Positions 44,843 through 52,858 of a stretch of 64,000 bases of DNA are shown here, in pieces. Below the pieces are notes generated by a model that had not been told where the DNA came from, did no database searches, and was given only the letters and a program-made list of their open reading frames with translations. A program made the position numbers and the translations under genes. Position 1 is the stretch's first letter; every line of letters begins with the position of its first letter. This DNA comes from Flavobacterium piscis (GTDB lineage Bacteria; Bacteroidota; Bacteroidia; Flavobacteriales; Flavobacteriaceae): contig NZ_LVEN01000042.1 in the NCBI RefSeq assembly GCF_001686925.1, forward strand, positions 310,001-374,000. The letters are read 5' to 3'.

Positions 44843-44916
44843 TAGCGAGGACGGGAGTTGAACCCGTGACCTCAGGGTTATGAATCCTGCGCTCTAACCA
44901 ACTGAGCTACCTCGCC
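44843..44916 (-). tRNA. tRNA-Met (CAT anticodon)
   Basis: A complete cloverleaf: acceptor GGCGAGG with CCTCGCT, D-arm GCTCAGTTGGTTAGAGC, anticodon arm CAGGATTCATAACCCTG with CAT in the loop, and T-arm ACGGGTTCAACTCCCGT. The discriminator base is A and CCA is not encoded. The normal G1-U72 pair and the absence of the three G-C pairs of initiators point to elongator Met. It is followed by a terminator and then the GIY-YIG cassettes. Confidence 0.93.
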
Positions 44917-45069
44917 AAGATTGCAAGTGAACCGTGTTCCTCATTGCGGGTGCAAAGATAGAAATATTATTAAAGCTTCCAAGAATAAATTGAAGAAAAA
45001 AAAATATTTTTAAAAATGCATTGTTTTTGGACATATATTCTTATATTTCGAAAAAATTAAAAGTAGCAC

Positions 45070-45462
45070 ATGGATCCAAAAATACGTTACGAAATAGAGT
45101 TTCCAATAAATTCTTCGCCACAATTATTATATCAATATATATCAACGCCGTCAGGTTTGTCAGAATGGTTTGCAGACAATGTAAACTCACGAGGCGAATT
45201 TTTCACTTTTATCTGGAATGACTCGCAGGAAAAAGCACGTTTGGCTTCTAAAAAAACTGGGGAAAAAGTCAAATTTAAATGGGTTGACGAAAGCAGTAAG
45301 GATACAGAGTACTTTTTTGAATTGCATATTTTAGTAGATGAACTGACTAAAGATGTATCATTAATGGTAGTAGATTTTGCCGAAAAAGAAGAAGTAGGAG
45401 AAGCTAAACAATTGTGGGAGAATCAGATCTCAGATCTGAAACATCTTATAGGATCTGTTTAG
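45070..45462 (+). CDS. START-like domain protein
   Basis: A 130-residue helix-grip (SRPBCC) protein of the Bacteroidota START-like family. It begins MDPKIRYEIEFPINSSPQLL, and TPSGLSEWFADNV and FTFIWNDSQEKARL are family segments; a C-terminal helix (LWENQISDLKHLIGS) closes the cavity. It is expected to bind a small hydrophobic ligand, unidentified. A terminator at 45491-45516 separates it from the aminotransferase gene. Confidence 0.88.
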   Translation: MDPKIRYEIEFPINSSPQLLYQYISTPSGLSEWFADNVNSRGEFFTFIWNDSQEKARLASKKTGEKVKFKWVDESSKDTEYFFELHILVDELTKDVSLMVVDFAEKEEVGEAKQLWENQISDLKHLIGSV

Positions 45463-45482
45463 TAAAATTCTATTTTAAACCT

Positions 45483-45516
45483 TATATTTGCCCTGAACAA
45501 AATTCAGGGTTTTTTT
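45483..45516 (+). promoter_or_regulatory. Promoter merged with a terminator hairpin
   Basis: TATATTTG (45483-45490) is followed at once by the hairpin CCCTGAA/TTCAGGG (45491-45509) with a loop of CAAAA and seven T, and then the ATG at 45517. The hairpin can end the START-gene transcript and also forms the leader of the aminotransferase mRNA. Confidence 0.6.
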
Positions 45517-46356
45517 ATGATCAATTTTAACGGAAACATAGTAGCACAAGACGATAATATCTTAACTCAAAATCGTGCTTTTTTGTATGGAGATGGTGTT
45601 TTTGAAACACTAAAAATAGTCAATCATAAAATCTTGTTTCTTGAAGATCATTATTTTAGATTAATGGCTTCAATGCGTGTTGTTCGAATGGAGATTCCGA
45701 TGAATTTTACAATGGAATATTTTGAACAGCAAGTTTTAAGTCTTGCCAATCAGGAAAATATTTCTTCTTCGGCTAGAGCCCGAATTACCGTTTTTAGAAA
45801 AGACGGAGGTTTGTATTTGCCAAAAACCAACGAAGTTTCTTTTTTAATTCATGCAACGGCATTAGAAAGCACATCTTACGCTATAAATACTGGAGAATAT
45901 GAAGTTGATTTATATAAAGACTTCTATGTGACCAAACAATTATTATCGTCGATTAAAACGACCAATAAAATGATAAATGTTACCGGAAGCATTTTTGCTC
46001 ACGAAAATGGTTTGGCTAACTGTCTTTTGGTAAACGACACAAAAAATGTGGTCGAAGGTCTACAAGGTAATTTATTTATGCTAGTAGGTAAAAAACTAAT
46101 TACTCCTCCAATCTCCGAAGGCTGTTTAAACGGAATAATGCGCAAACAAATAGTAGCTTTGGCTAAAAAAGTTGAAGGCATAGAAGTGGCAGAAGAAATA
46201 ATTTCACCTTTTGATCTTCAAAAAGCTGACGAATTATTTCTCACAAATGTAATCACGGGGATACAACCGATAACTAAGTATCGTAAAAAGGAGTTTACAA
46301 GTAATCTGGCTCATTTATTAGTACAAAAACTGAATGAATCTATATCTGAAAATTAA
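45517..46356 (+). CDS. Class IV aminotransferase
   Basis: A 279-residue fold-type IV PLP enzyme. It starts MINFNGNIVAQDDNILTQNR, with RAFLYGDGVFETLKI as the family N-terminal motif. The PLP Lys is probably in LLSSIKTTNKM, and the Glu in NVVEGLQGNLFM. Candidates are aminodeoxychorismate lyase (PabC), branched-chain or D-amino-acid aminotransferase; I cannot choose. It ends with a 4-bp convergent overlap on the YqgE gene. Confidence 0.85.
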   Translation: MINFNGNIVAQDDNILTQNRAFLYGDGVFETLKIVNHKILFLEDHYFRLMASMRVVRMEIPMNFTMEYFEQQVLSLANQENISSSARARITVFRKDGGLYLPKTNEVSFLIHATALESTSYAINTGEYEVDLYKDFYVTKQLLSSIKTTNKMINVTGSIFAHENGLANCLLVNDTKNVVEGLQGNLFMLVGKKLITPPISEGCLNGIMRKQIVALAKKVEGIEVAEEIISPFDLQKADELFLTNVITGIQPITKYRKKEFTSNLAHLLVQKLNESISEN

Positions 46357-46913
46357 TTCAGATACGGATTTTCAGGTGCATTAGACCAAATAAGATAATC
46401 GCCTCCGAGCTCAATAATTTGCTCTTTCCAAAAATGGGTGGTCGACTTTCCGATAATTTTATTTTTATAACTATTATCAGTGATGATCCAGGAGTTACCT
46501 TGCATTTCATTCTCAAGCTGATTTTCGTCCCAACCGGTATAACCTAAGAAAAAGCGAATATTGTTTTTGCCAATAGATCCGTCGTTTATTAAGTCTTTGG
46601 TCGATTCGAAATCACCTCCCCAATAAATCCCATTTGAAATCTCAACACTATTAGGAATCAATTCCGGAATATTGTGAATAAAATACAGGTTGTCCTGTTC
46701 AACAGGGCCGCCGTTATATATTTTGAAATTGGCATCAATCTCAGGTATTAGGTCATTAATAGTATACTTTAATGGTTTATTAATGATAAAACCTATTGAT
46801 CCTTCTTTGTTATGGTCTGCTAATAAAATTACCGATCTATTAAAAGATAAATCTCCAATTATAGAAGGTTCAGCAACAAGCAGGTGTCCTTTTTTTAATT
46901 TTTCTGAAATCAT
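46353..46913 (-). CDS. YqgE/AlgH family protein
   Basis: A 186-residue protein from ATG 46913 (MISEKLKKGHLLVAEPSIIGD). A longer frame to 46997 includes non-conserved residues. Family segments are NRSVILLADHNKEGSIGFIINKP, GGPVEQDNLYFIH and FFLGYTGWDENQLENEM. It is a compact alpha/beta protein with unknown biochemical function. It is convergent with the aminotransferase gene. Confidence 0.9.
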   Translation of the reverse strand: MISEKLKKGHLLVAEPSIIGDLSFNRSVILLADHNKEGSIGFIINKPLKYTINDLIPEIDANFKIYNGGPVEQDNLYFIHNIPELIPNSVEISNGIYWGGDFESTKDLINDGSIGKNNIRFFLGYTGWDENQLENEMQGNSWIITDNSYKNKIIGKSTTHFWKEQIIELGGDYLIWSNAPENPYLN

Positions 46914-46985
46914 ACGGCTACAATTTTTATTAAATTTAATCATAAAATTTTTAAAAACCCAAATAAAATCGTTAAACCGCACAAA

Positions 46986-47009
46986 AAAACCCTCCATGAG
47001 GAGGGTTTT
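46986..47009 (-). terminator. Terminator of the HU gene
   Basis: Arms AAAACCCTCC and GGAGGGTTTT with a 4-nt loop, 32 bp after the HU stop codon. Confidence 0.85.
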
Positions 47010-47041
47010 GATTATATTATAAGTTTAGAGAACTTTCTTAC

Positions 47042-47314
47042 TTAGTTCACTGCACCTTCTAATTCAGCTCCGGCTTTGAATTTTACAACATTTTTAGCAG
47101 CGATTTGAATAGTTTTTCCAGTTTGAGGATTTCTTCCGTCTCTTGCAGCTCTAGCAGATACTGACCAAGATCCAAAACCTACTAAAGAAACTCTACCACC
47201 TTTTTTCAAAGTAGCTCCTACGTTTCCTAAAAATGACTCTAAAGCTAATTTTGCCGCAGCTTTTGTGATTCCTGCATCAGCAGCGATAGCATCGATTAAT
47301 TCTGATTTGTTCAT
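47042..47314 (-). CDS. HU family DNA-binding protein
   Basis: A 90-residue histone-like protein. It starts MNKSELIDAIAADAGITKAA; the beta-arm shows RKGRVSLVGFGSW-like (KGGRVSLVGFGSWSVSARAARDGRNPQTGKTI, split here as KGGRVSLVGFGSW and GRNPQTGKTI), and it ends in AAKNVVKFKAG. HU dimers bend and compact DNA. It has its own promoter and terminator and is monocistronic. Confidence 0.95.
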   Translation of the reverse strand: MNKSELIDAIAADAGITKAAAKLALESFLGNVGATLKKGGRVSLVGFGSWSVSARAARDGRNPQTGKTIQIAAKNVVKFKAGAELEGAVN

Positions 47315-47358
47315 AATAATTAGTTATTAATTGTTGGTTAAAAAAAATTGTTAATACA

Positions 47359-47388
47359 CAAATTTAGTAGGAAATCCGTTCCTTGCAA
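47359..47388 (-). promoter_or_regulatory. Promoter of the HU gene
   Basis: On the minus strand TTG (47386-47388), 19 bp, then TAAATTTG (47359-47366) is a textbook Bacteroidota promoter, about 45 bp before the start codon. Confidence 0.7.
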
Positions 47389-47494
47389 GTGTTTTCTTTA
47401 ATTTTAGCAAAAATTGTTGATAACTTGCTTTTTTTGTTCATAACGCCAGTTGTTTTGAGCTCAAAATCAGGTAAAAACCCCTGTTTTACTGACC

Positions 47495-48442
47495 TTAATA
47501 GACCTTTGCGCTATCAGTAAAAGTGATCCCGTTAAGTAATTCTGCTACTTGCATTCTCTTTTTTCCCGGTAATTGTAAACTCAAAAGCTGGATGAAGCTA
47601 TCTTTGATCGCAATTTTGATTTCTTTTTTACTGCTAATCAAGCTTCCAACTTCATAAGAATGTGGTTCTAAAACCAGTTTTGCTTCGTATATTTTGATGC
47701 TTAACTCTTCGTTTTTATCTTTCAAAAAGCACCATGAAGCAGGATATGGACTTAAACCTCGAATTAAATTAATGATTTCATCTCCGGATTTTGTCCAGTC
47801 GATCTTACAATTTTCCTTGTTTAGTTTATAAGCTGTTTTAATTTCGGCATCATCTTTCTGAATTGTGGTGGTTACATTTCCGTTTTCAATTACCTTCAAA
47901 GTATCAATAACCGTTTCGCTGCCTAATAACATTAATCTATCGTGCAATTGTCCGGCATTTTCTTCCGGTTCAATAGTAATTTCTGAATTCAGAATCATTG
48001 CACCAGTATCTATTTTGTCATCAATAAAGAATGTTGTAACTCCTGTTGTGGTTTCTCCATTAATAATTGCCCAGTTAATTGGTGCTGCACCGCGATAATT
48101 TGGTAACAAAGAAGCGTGAAGGTTAAAAGTTCCTAAACTTGGCATTTCCCAAACTACTTTTGGCAGCATTCTAAAAGCAACTACAATTTGCAAATTGGCG
48201 TTGAGCGCTTTTAATTCGGCTAGAAAATTTTCGTCTTTTAAATTGGTTGGCTGTAATAAAGTTAGGTTGTTTGCCAAAGCATATTCTTTTACGGCCGAAT
48301 ATTTTATTTTTTGTCCTCGTCCTGCCGGTTTATCTGCAGCTGTGATAACGCCAACAACATCATAATTGTTTTTGATAATGGTATCCAGAATGCCTACTGC
48401 AAATTCCGGGGTTCCCATAAATATAATTCTCAATTTTTCCAT
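47495..48442 (-). CDS. fmt: Methionyl-tRNA formyltransferase
   Basis: A 315-residue enzyme that formylates Met-tRNAfMet to start translation. It begins MEKLRIIFMGTPEFAVGILD. The catalytic signature is FNLHASLLPNYRGAAPINWA (His and the SLLPxxxG loop), with DKIDTGAMILN downstream. The C-terminal OB-like domain follows from about residue 205. Its start codon overlaps the recQ stop by 1 bp, so both are cotranscribed. Confidence 0.95.
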   Translation of the reverse strand: MEKLRIIFMGTPEFAVGILDTIIKNNYDVVGVITAADKPAGRGQKIKYSAVKEYALANNLTLLQPTNLKDENFLAELKALNANLQIVVAFRMLPKVVWEMPSLGTFNLHASLLPNYRGAAPINWAIINGETTTGVTTFFIDDKIDTGAMILNSEITIEPEENAGQLHDRLMLLGSETVIDTLKVIENGNVTTTIQKDDAEIKTAYKLNKENCKIDWTKSGDEIINLIRGLSPYPASWCFLKDKNEELSIKIYEAKLVLEPHSYEVGSLISSKKEIKIAIKDSFIQLLSLQLPGKKRMQVAELLNGITFTDSAKVY

Positions 48443-50337
48443 TATAATTTTAAAGTGTATTTATTGTTTGCCTGAATGGTAATATAATTGTTTTCAAGTA
48501 ATTCCTGAAGTGCCAAAATTACATCATTTGCGTCAAGTTTTATTTTGGTTTCAATCTCTCTCGACGTTAAAGCTGCCGTTTTTAATAAATGTAAAATTTT
48601 ATCTGCAATCGAATCTGCTTCGGTAATTTTTCCTTTTTGAGTAATACAATAGGAGCAAACGCCACAATTTTCTGTAGTTTCTTCTCCAAAATAATCCAAA
48701 ATCAATCGGTTTTTACAGGTTTTATTGTCCTTTATATAGTGTAGAACAGATAAAAGCTGGTCTTTTTTAAGCTGATTTTGTTTTTCGAGATACTTTGCAA
48801 CTCTGTTTATGGTGAGATTATCTTCGCGAACTTCATTAAATAATATAGTAGCGTCGTTATTTTTAGATTTGTATTCAATAATTTCTTTCTCTTTCAATTT
48901 TTCTAAAACAGCAGCAACCTGTGCTTCGGTATGGTTTGATTTTTTTGCAATTAGCGAAATATTAAAAGGCATTTTCATTTCGTAAATTCCCGGGTAAGTT
49001 CTCAGGATGGCTAAAATGATTTCTTCGTCATTAGAATGTAAACTCGTATATCGAATTACTTCTTTCGATTCAATCAAAAACTGCATCGTAATTTTTTCAG
49101 AGAATTCCTGAGACATGGTAATGATTCCCTGCTGATTTAAAAACTGCAAAGCATTATATGTTTTGAGAGTTGGGAAATCATATTTCTGGCAAAAATGATT
49201 CAGTTTAAACGAAAAAGAATCATCTAAACCTTCGCCATAAGCTATCTGAAAATAATTGCAAAGCTTTACATACATGGTATTCAGAAACTTTTTATCCGGC
49301 AAAATGCTTAAAAATTGCTGTTCAGACTGAATACTGTCTGACGAATTCGTCAAGACAACTGAGAAAGCTTTTTCTCCATTTCGCCCGGCTCTTCCTGATT
49401 CCTGATAATAGTTTTCTATATTTTCAGGAAGCTGAGTATGAATTACTGTTTTTACATTGTCTTTGTCGATCCCCATTCCAAACGCATTTGTGGCTACAAT
49501 TACCTGTGCTTGTTCAGACATCCACAATTGCATGTTTTTATCTTTTTCTTTTGATGAAAGTCCGCCGTGATAGTAGGTTGCTTTGAATCCTAAAGATTGT
49601 AATTGCGTTGACATATTCAAGCACGATTTTCTATTTCGTACATATATTATAGAAGGCTGTGGATTTTTTTTTAAGATTTGTTCTGTGCGATACAATTTGT
49701 CTTCGACTTCAAAAACCATGTATGCAATATTTTTTCGTTCAAAAGATTGCTGAAAAAGTATTGGGTTTTTCAATCCCAATTCGGTTTTAATATCTTCAAT
49801 AACTCTTGGAGTTGCTGTAGCCGTCAAAGCTAAAAAGGGAATTTTAGGAAAAAATTTTTTAAGTTCTGAAATCTTCAAATAAGCCGGACGAAAATCATGT
49901 CCCCATTGCGAAACGCAATGCGCTTCATCAATTGCAATTAAATTTATAGGAAGATTTTTTATGCGTTCCAAAATCCAGTCTGATTGAAGCCGTTCCGGAG
50001 AAAGGTATAAAAATTTGTAATTTCCGAACTGGCAATTATCCAGAAGATCGATAATTTCTTCGGTATGAATTCCTCCTGTTAGAGCAATTGCTTTAATTTC
50101 CCGCTTTTGCAAATTCGCCACCTGATCTTTCATTAAAGCGATCAAAGGCGAAACGACCAGACAAATACCTTCCTTCATCATGGCCGGAACCTGAAAACAA
50201 ATTGATTTTCCGCCACCTGTTGGTAGTAAGGCAAAAGTATCCTGACCATCCAAAACTGAGTCAATAATCTCCTTTTGTAAAGGTCTAAAACTGTCGTGTT
50301 TCCAGTATTTTAAAAGAATTTCTTGCGCTTCAGACAT
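48442..50337 (-). CDS. recQ: ATP-dependent DNA helicase RecQ
   Basis: A 631-residue superfamily II helicase. Walker A is LLPTGGGKSICFQVP, the DEAH box is LIAIDEAHCVSQWGHDFRP, motif III is ALTATATPRV and motif VI QESGRAGRNG. The RQC zinc cysteines are CKNRLILDYFGEE and CGVCSYC. An HRDC domain is not evident, as in many short RecQ proteins. It unwinds DNA during recombination repair. It is followed by fmt with a 1-bp overlap. Confidence 0.95.
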   Translation of the reverse strand: MSEAQEILLKYWKHDSFRPLQKEIIDSVLDGQDTFALLPTGGGKSICFQVPAMMKEGICLVVSPLIALMKDQVANLQKREIKAIALTGGIHTEEIIDLLDNCQFGNYKFLYLSPERLQSDWILERIKNLPINLIAIDEAHCVSQWGHDFRPAYLKISELKKFFPKIPFLALTATATPRVIEDIKTELGLKNPILFQQSFERKNIAYMVFEVEDKLYRTEQILKKNPQPSIIYVRNRKSCLNMSTQLQSLGFKATYYHGGLSSKEKDKNMQLWMSEQAQVIVATNAFGMGIDKDNVKTVIHTQLPENIENYYQESGRAGRNGEKAFSVVLTNSSDSIQSEQQFLSILPDKKFLNTMYVKLCNYFQIAYGEGLDDSFSFKLNHFCQKYDFPTLKTYNALQFLNQQGIITMSQEFSEKITMQFLIESKEVIRYTSLHSNDEEIILAILRTYPGIYEMKMPFNISLIAKKSNHTEAQVAAVLEKLKEKEIIEYKSKNNDATILFNEVREDNLTINRVAKYLEKQNQLKKDQLLSVLHYIKDNKTCKNRLILDYFGEETTENCGVCSYCITQKGKITEADSIADKILHLLKTAALTSREIETKIKLDANDVILALQELLENNYITIQANNKYTLKL

Positions 50338-50341
50338 TGGC

Positions 50342-50400
50342 CTTGTTTTAAAGTTAAAAAATTTAGAAATCAGTTTCTAGTTTTGCAACTTTAAAACAAG
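50342..50400. promoter_or_regulatory. 14-bp inverted repeat upstream of recQ
   Basis: Perfect arms CTTGTTTTAAAGTT (50342-50355) and AACTTTAAAACAAG (50387-50400) with a 31-nt loop fill the 64-bp gap between recQ and the ATPase gene. It may be a terminator of the ATPase gene or a leader structure of recQ. Confidence 0.5.
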
Positions 50401-50401
50401 C

Positions 50402-50935
50402 CTAAATTTTATCTAAGATATAAAGAATTCTGTTGTCAACCGTATCTTTTGGCACCTCAATTAAGTCGTAGCCATATTTTTTATAGGTTTCAACAAGGTG
50501 TTTTTGTATCGTTAAAGCCTGTTCGAAATTTTCGTAGCGCTCAGTGTCGCATTCGTAAATCTCTTCCCAAGGTGGTAAAATAAAAGTTTTGGTGTATTTG
50601 AAATCCTCACAAGCTTTTACAAAATGTGCCGGATAATCATCACCTATATAATCCATATAAGCGACAACATCAGGAATTCCGCGATCTATAAAAACAACAC
50701 TGTCGGGTTCTTCAAGAGCATCTTCGTATTGTTTAATGCGGCCTTCAAGCAACATTTCGCTAAACAATAAAGGTTGTTCCAGAAACAATTGGTCGATACC
50801 ACGCTGTTGTGCTTCGAGTGTAACTTGTCTTGAAATTTCAGGATAACAGCAGTAGCCACGAGCTACCAATTCGTTAATAAGAGTAGATTTTCCCGTTCCC
50901 GGGCCACCAATTAAAACTATGATTTGTTTTTGCAC
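50402..50935 (-). CDS. AAA-type ATPase/kinase (P-loop)
   Basis: A 177-residue P-loop protein: Walker A in IVLIGGPGTGKSTLINELV, Walker B-like in SVVFIDRGIPDVVAYMDY, and FILPPWEEIYECDTERYENF downstream. The family resembles NadR-type/AAA_28 nucleotide kinases. The substrate is unknown. It precedes recQ on the same strand, separated by an inverted repeat. Confidence 0.85.
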   Translation of the reverse strand: MQKQIIVLIGGPGTGKSTLINELVARGYCCYPEISRQVTLEAQQRGIDQLFLEQPLLFSEMLLEGRIKQYEDALEEPDSVVFIDRGIPDVVAYMDYIGDDYPAHFVKACEDFKYTKTFILPPWEEIYECDTERYENFEQALTIQKHLVETYKKYGYDLIEVPKDTVDNRILYILDKI

Positions 50936-51069
50936 TTTCTTAAAATAAAGCGCAAATTTACCTAAACTTATTGTATTTAAAAAGATTATTTTGCCTTGAG
51001 CGAATGATTTCGCAATTTTAGGTGATATCGCTAGTGCTTTTGACTAAAACTTTGGGGCTATATTGCCTC

Positions 51070-51276
51070 AACTGGACTAAAGTCCAGCCCTATTAAATGG
51101 ATTGTTCCTCCGGAACTCAAACGAAAAAGACTCGTAGGCTCGATAAAATGAATCGTTCCTCAGGAATTCAAACGAAAAAGAGTCGTATGCTCGATAAAAT
51201 GAATCGTTCCTCAGGAATTCAAACAAAAAGAGTCGTAGACTCGACAAATATTGTAGGGCTGGACTTTAGTCCAGTT
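51070..51276. repeat. MITE-like element with 23-bp inverted ends and 51-bp tandem core
   Basis: The perfect 23-bp inverted ends (51070-51092, 51254-51276) each hold the nested palindrome CTGGACTAAAGTCCAG. Inside are three tandem copies of a 51-bp unit (from 51101, 51152 and 51203), each starting ATTGTTCCTC or ATCGTTCCTC and containing CTCGATAAAATGA or a close variant. The open frame at 51097-51282 encodes a 17-residue repeat only because 51 is a multiple of three. Confidence 0.75.
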
Positions 51277-51310
51277 TTATAATAGTAGGCAAGTTGTTGT
51301 TTTAATTGTA

Positions 51311-52228
51311 TCACTCGCAAAACAAATACTTCCCAGCACCAGCACCTTTTTTCCCTGAAGGAATAATAATATGCGATTCAAATCTTTTTCCTTGCAAAAC
51401 ATCATTTACAAAATCCAGAACATATTGCTGTCCCTGGTGAAAAAGATAACCTGAAAATTCATGTCCGCCGCCACAAAAAGTAATCAGTTCAATATCTTTA
51501 TGTAAATCATTCATATGATTGTAAACAGCATAAGACCCAAAAAGAATCAGCCATCCAGAAGCATTTGTAGGGCAGGAACGATGCGAGCCTGCCGCATACG
51601 GAACAGTATCATCATTGTTTCCGTGTGCCAATAACATCGGAATTGCTTTTTCTTTTGTGATTAAATTGATGTCCTGGATAGCGCCCGAACCACCTATGAA
51701 ACCTTTGTATTTAAAGTTTTCAGGAAGATTATTTTTGTATAAATTCATAAGTTTATAATCCCAAAACGAAGCATGAAAACCAATTTCGGCTCCGGCACTA
51801 ATTCCTGAAATAAATATTTTCGAAGCATCAAGGTTGTATTTATTGGCATTTTCAATCAAAAAAGAAGTGGCTTGCCACATATCACTCACACCAATTTGTA
51901 TTGCTTTTATTTTTTCAGTCAAAGTTCCTTTGCAACCAAAATCCTTTCCTTTCATATATAAAGAATACGAAATGCTGGCAACTGCATACCCGTTTTTTGC
52001 CATAAAAAGCCCGAATTCTTTTTCGCTTGTGCGTTCTCCACCCGAAAATCCTCCACCAAAAGCAAAAATAATTAACGGAATTTTTTCGTTGGATTTCTTC
52101 TTTGGCAGATACAAATCAAGATCCAGTTTGATTGTGTCATTCTGAAAATAAGTCATCGTTTTTATTTCCTGAGCTTTTATTGAGTTGAATGTGAGTGCAA
52201 TAAAAAGAATAAGAATGTAGTTTTTCAT
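51311..52228 (-). CDS. Secreted alpha/beta hydrolase (esterase)
   Basis: A 305-residue protein with a signal peptide (MKNYILILFIALTFNSIKA, then Q) from ATG 52228; the longer frame to 52363 is not needed. The nucleophile motif is FISGISAGAEIGFH (GISAG). An HGNNDDTVPYA loop supplies the acid, and the His is in FCGGGHEFSGYLFHQ. The oxyanion-type motif is IIFAFGGGFSGG. It belongs with the esterase/lipase family exported to the periplasm or outside; the substrate is unknown. Confidence 0.85.
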   Translation of the reverse strand: MKNYILILFIALTFNSIKAQEIKTMTYFQNDTIKLDLDLYLPKKKSNEKIPLIIFAFGGGFSGGERTSEKEFGLFMAKNGYAVASISYSLYMKGKDFGCKGTLTEKIKAIQIGVSDMWQATSFLIENANKYNLDASKIFISGISAGAEIGFHASFWDYKLMNLYKNNLPENFKYKGFIGGSGAIQDINLITKEKAIPMLLAHGNNDDTVPYAAGSHRSCPTNASGWLILFGSYAVYNHMNDLHKDIELITFCGGGHEFSGYLFHQGQQYVLDFVNDVLQGKRFESHIIIPSGKKGAGAGKYLFCE

Positions 52229-52249
52229 AGTAATGTATTTTTTAATCGT

Positions 52250-52340
52250 ACAAAGTCGCAAAGACGCAAAGAAAAAATATTCGAAGTTTACAAAACTTTG
52301 CAACTTTGCAGGCAAATTTCTCCGCAATGTTTTCCAAATA
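52250..52340. repeat. Intergenic 'cgcaaag' repeat
   Basis: GTCGCAAAGACGCAAAG and AAACTTTGCAACTTTGCAGG recall the repeat at 21391-21532 and are typical of Flavobacterium gaps. A further 'gaattagtgaaattcgtggc' stretch follows near 52440. Confidence 0.4.
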
Positions 52341-52531
52341 TAAAAGTTTGGCACTAATTTCACGAGTTTTCAAGAATTTTAACTTTAGAATTGATCAAAA
52401 AAAAACAAAATCAAGGATAGATTTACCGCAATATAATTAGTGTGAATTAGTGAAATTCGTGGCAAAGAATCAACTCTTTTTTCAATGAAAAAAATCTAAA
52501 ATCTAAAATCTGAAATCTGAAATCAAAAACG

Positions 52532-52539
52532 TATATTTG
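52532..52539 (+). promoter_or_regulatory. -7 promoter element of the DUF493 gene
   Basis: TATATTTG lies 21 bp before the ATG at 52560. Confidence 0.5.
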
Positions 52540-52559
52540 CCTTCTATTTTAATGTGCAA

Positions 52560-52856
52560 ATGGAGAACGATAAAGAAAAAAACACAGCCGAATTTTACGA
52601 AAGATTAAAGGTAGAGTTAGATAACTCAAATACTTGGCCTGCAGAATATTTGTATAAATTTATAGTGCCATCGGTCGATGATAATGTCGAACGGGTTGAA
52701 AAAGCTTTTGACAGTATGGGCGCCGTTATTAAAACAACAAAATCTAAAACAGGTAAATTTACCAGTGTTTCTGTAGATGTTACAATGCATAGTGCCGATC
52801 AGGTGATTAGCAAATACAAAGAAGTTTCTACTATAGAAGGTATAGTTTCATTATAA
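52560..52856 (+). CDS. DUF493 family protein (YbeD-like)
   Basis: A 98-residue ferredoxin-like-fold protein. It starts at MENDKEKNTAEFYERLKVEL, where the GTG at 52554 is a weaker choice. The family pattern WPAEYLYKFIVPSVDDNVE then KTKSKTGKFTSVSVDVTMHS is clear, ending IEGIVSL. Its role is unknown. It is 2 bp upstream of the DUF4290 gene and surely cotranscribed with it. Confidence 0.9.
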   Translation: MENDKEKNTAEFYERLKVELDNSNTWPAEYLYKFIVPSVDDNVERVEKAFDSMGAVIKTTKSKTGKFTSVSVDVTMHSADQVISKYKEVSTIEGIVSL

Positions 52857-52858
52857 TT

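Noticed and set aside
51101..51253. CRISPR-like array
   Set aside because: The 51-bp units are contiguous, without unique spacers, and there are no cas genes.
51097..51282. 61-codon open frame with a 17-residue repeat
   Set aside because: It coincides with the 51-bp tandem repeats and the inverted ends of a MITE-like element, with no start context or homology; kept only as a repeat.
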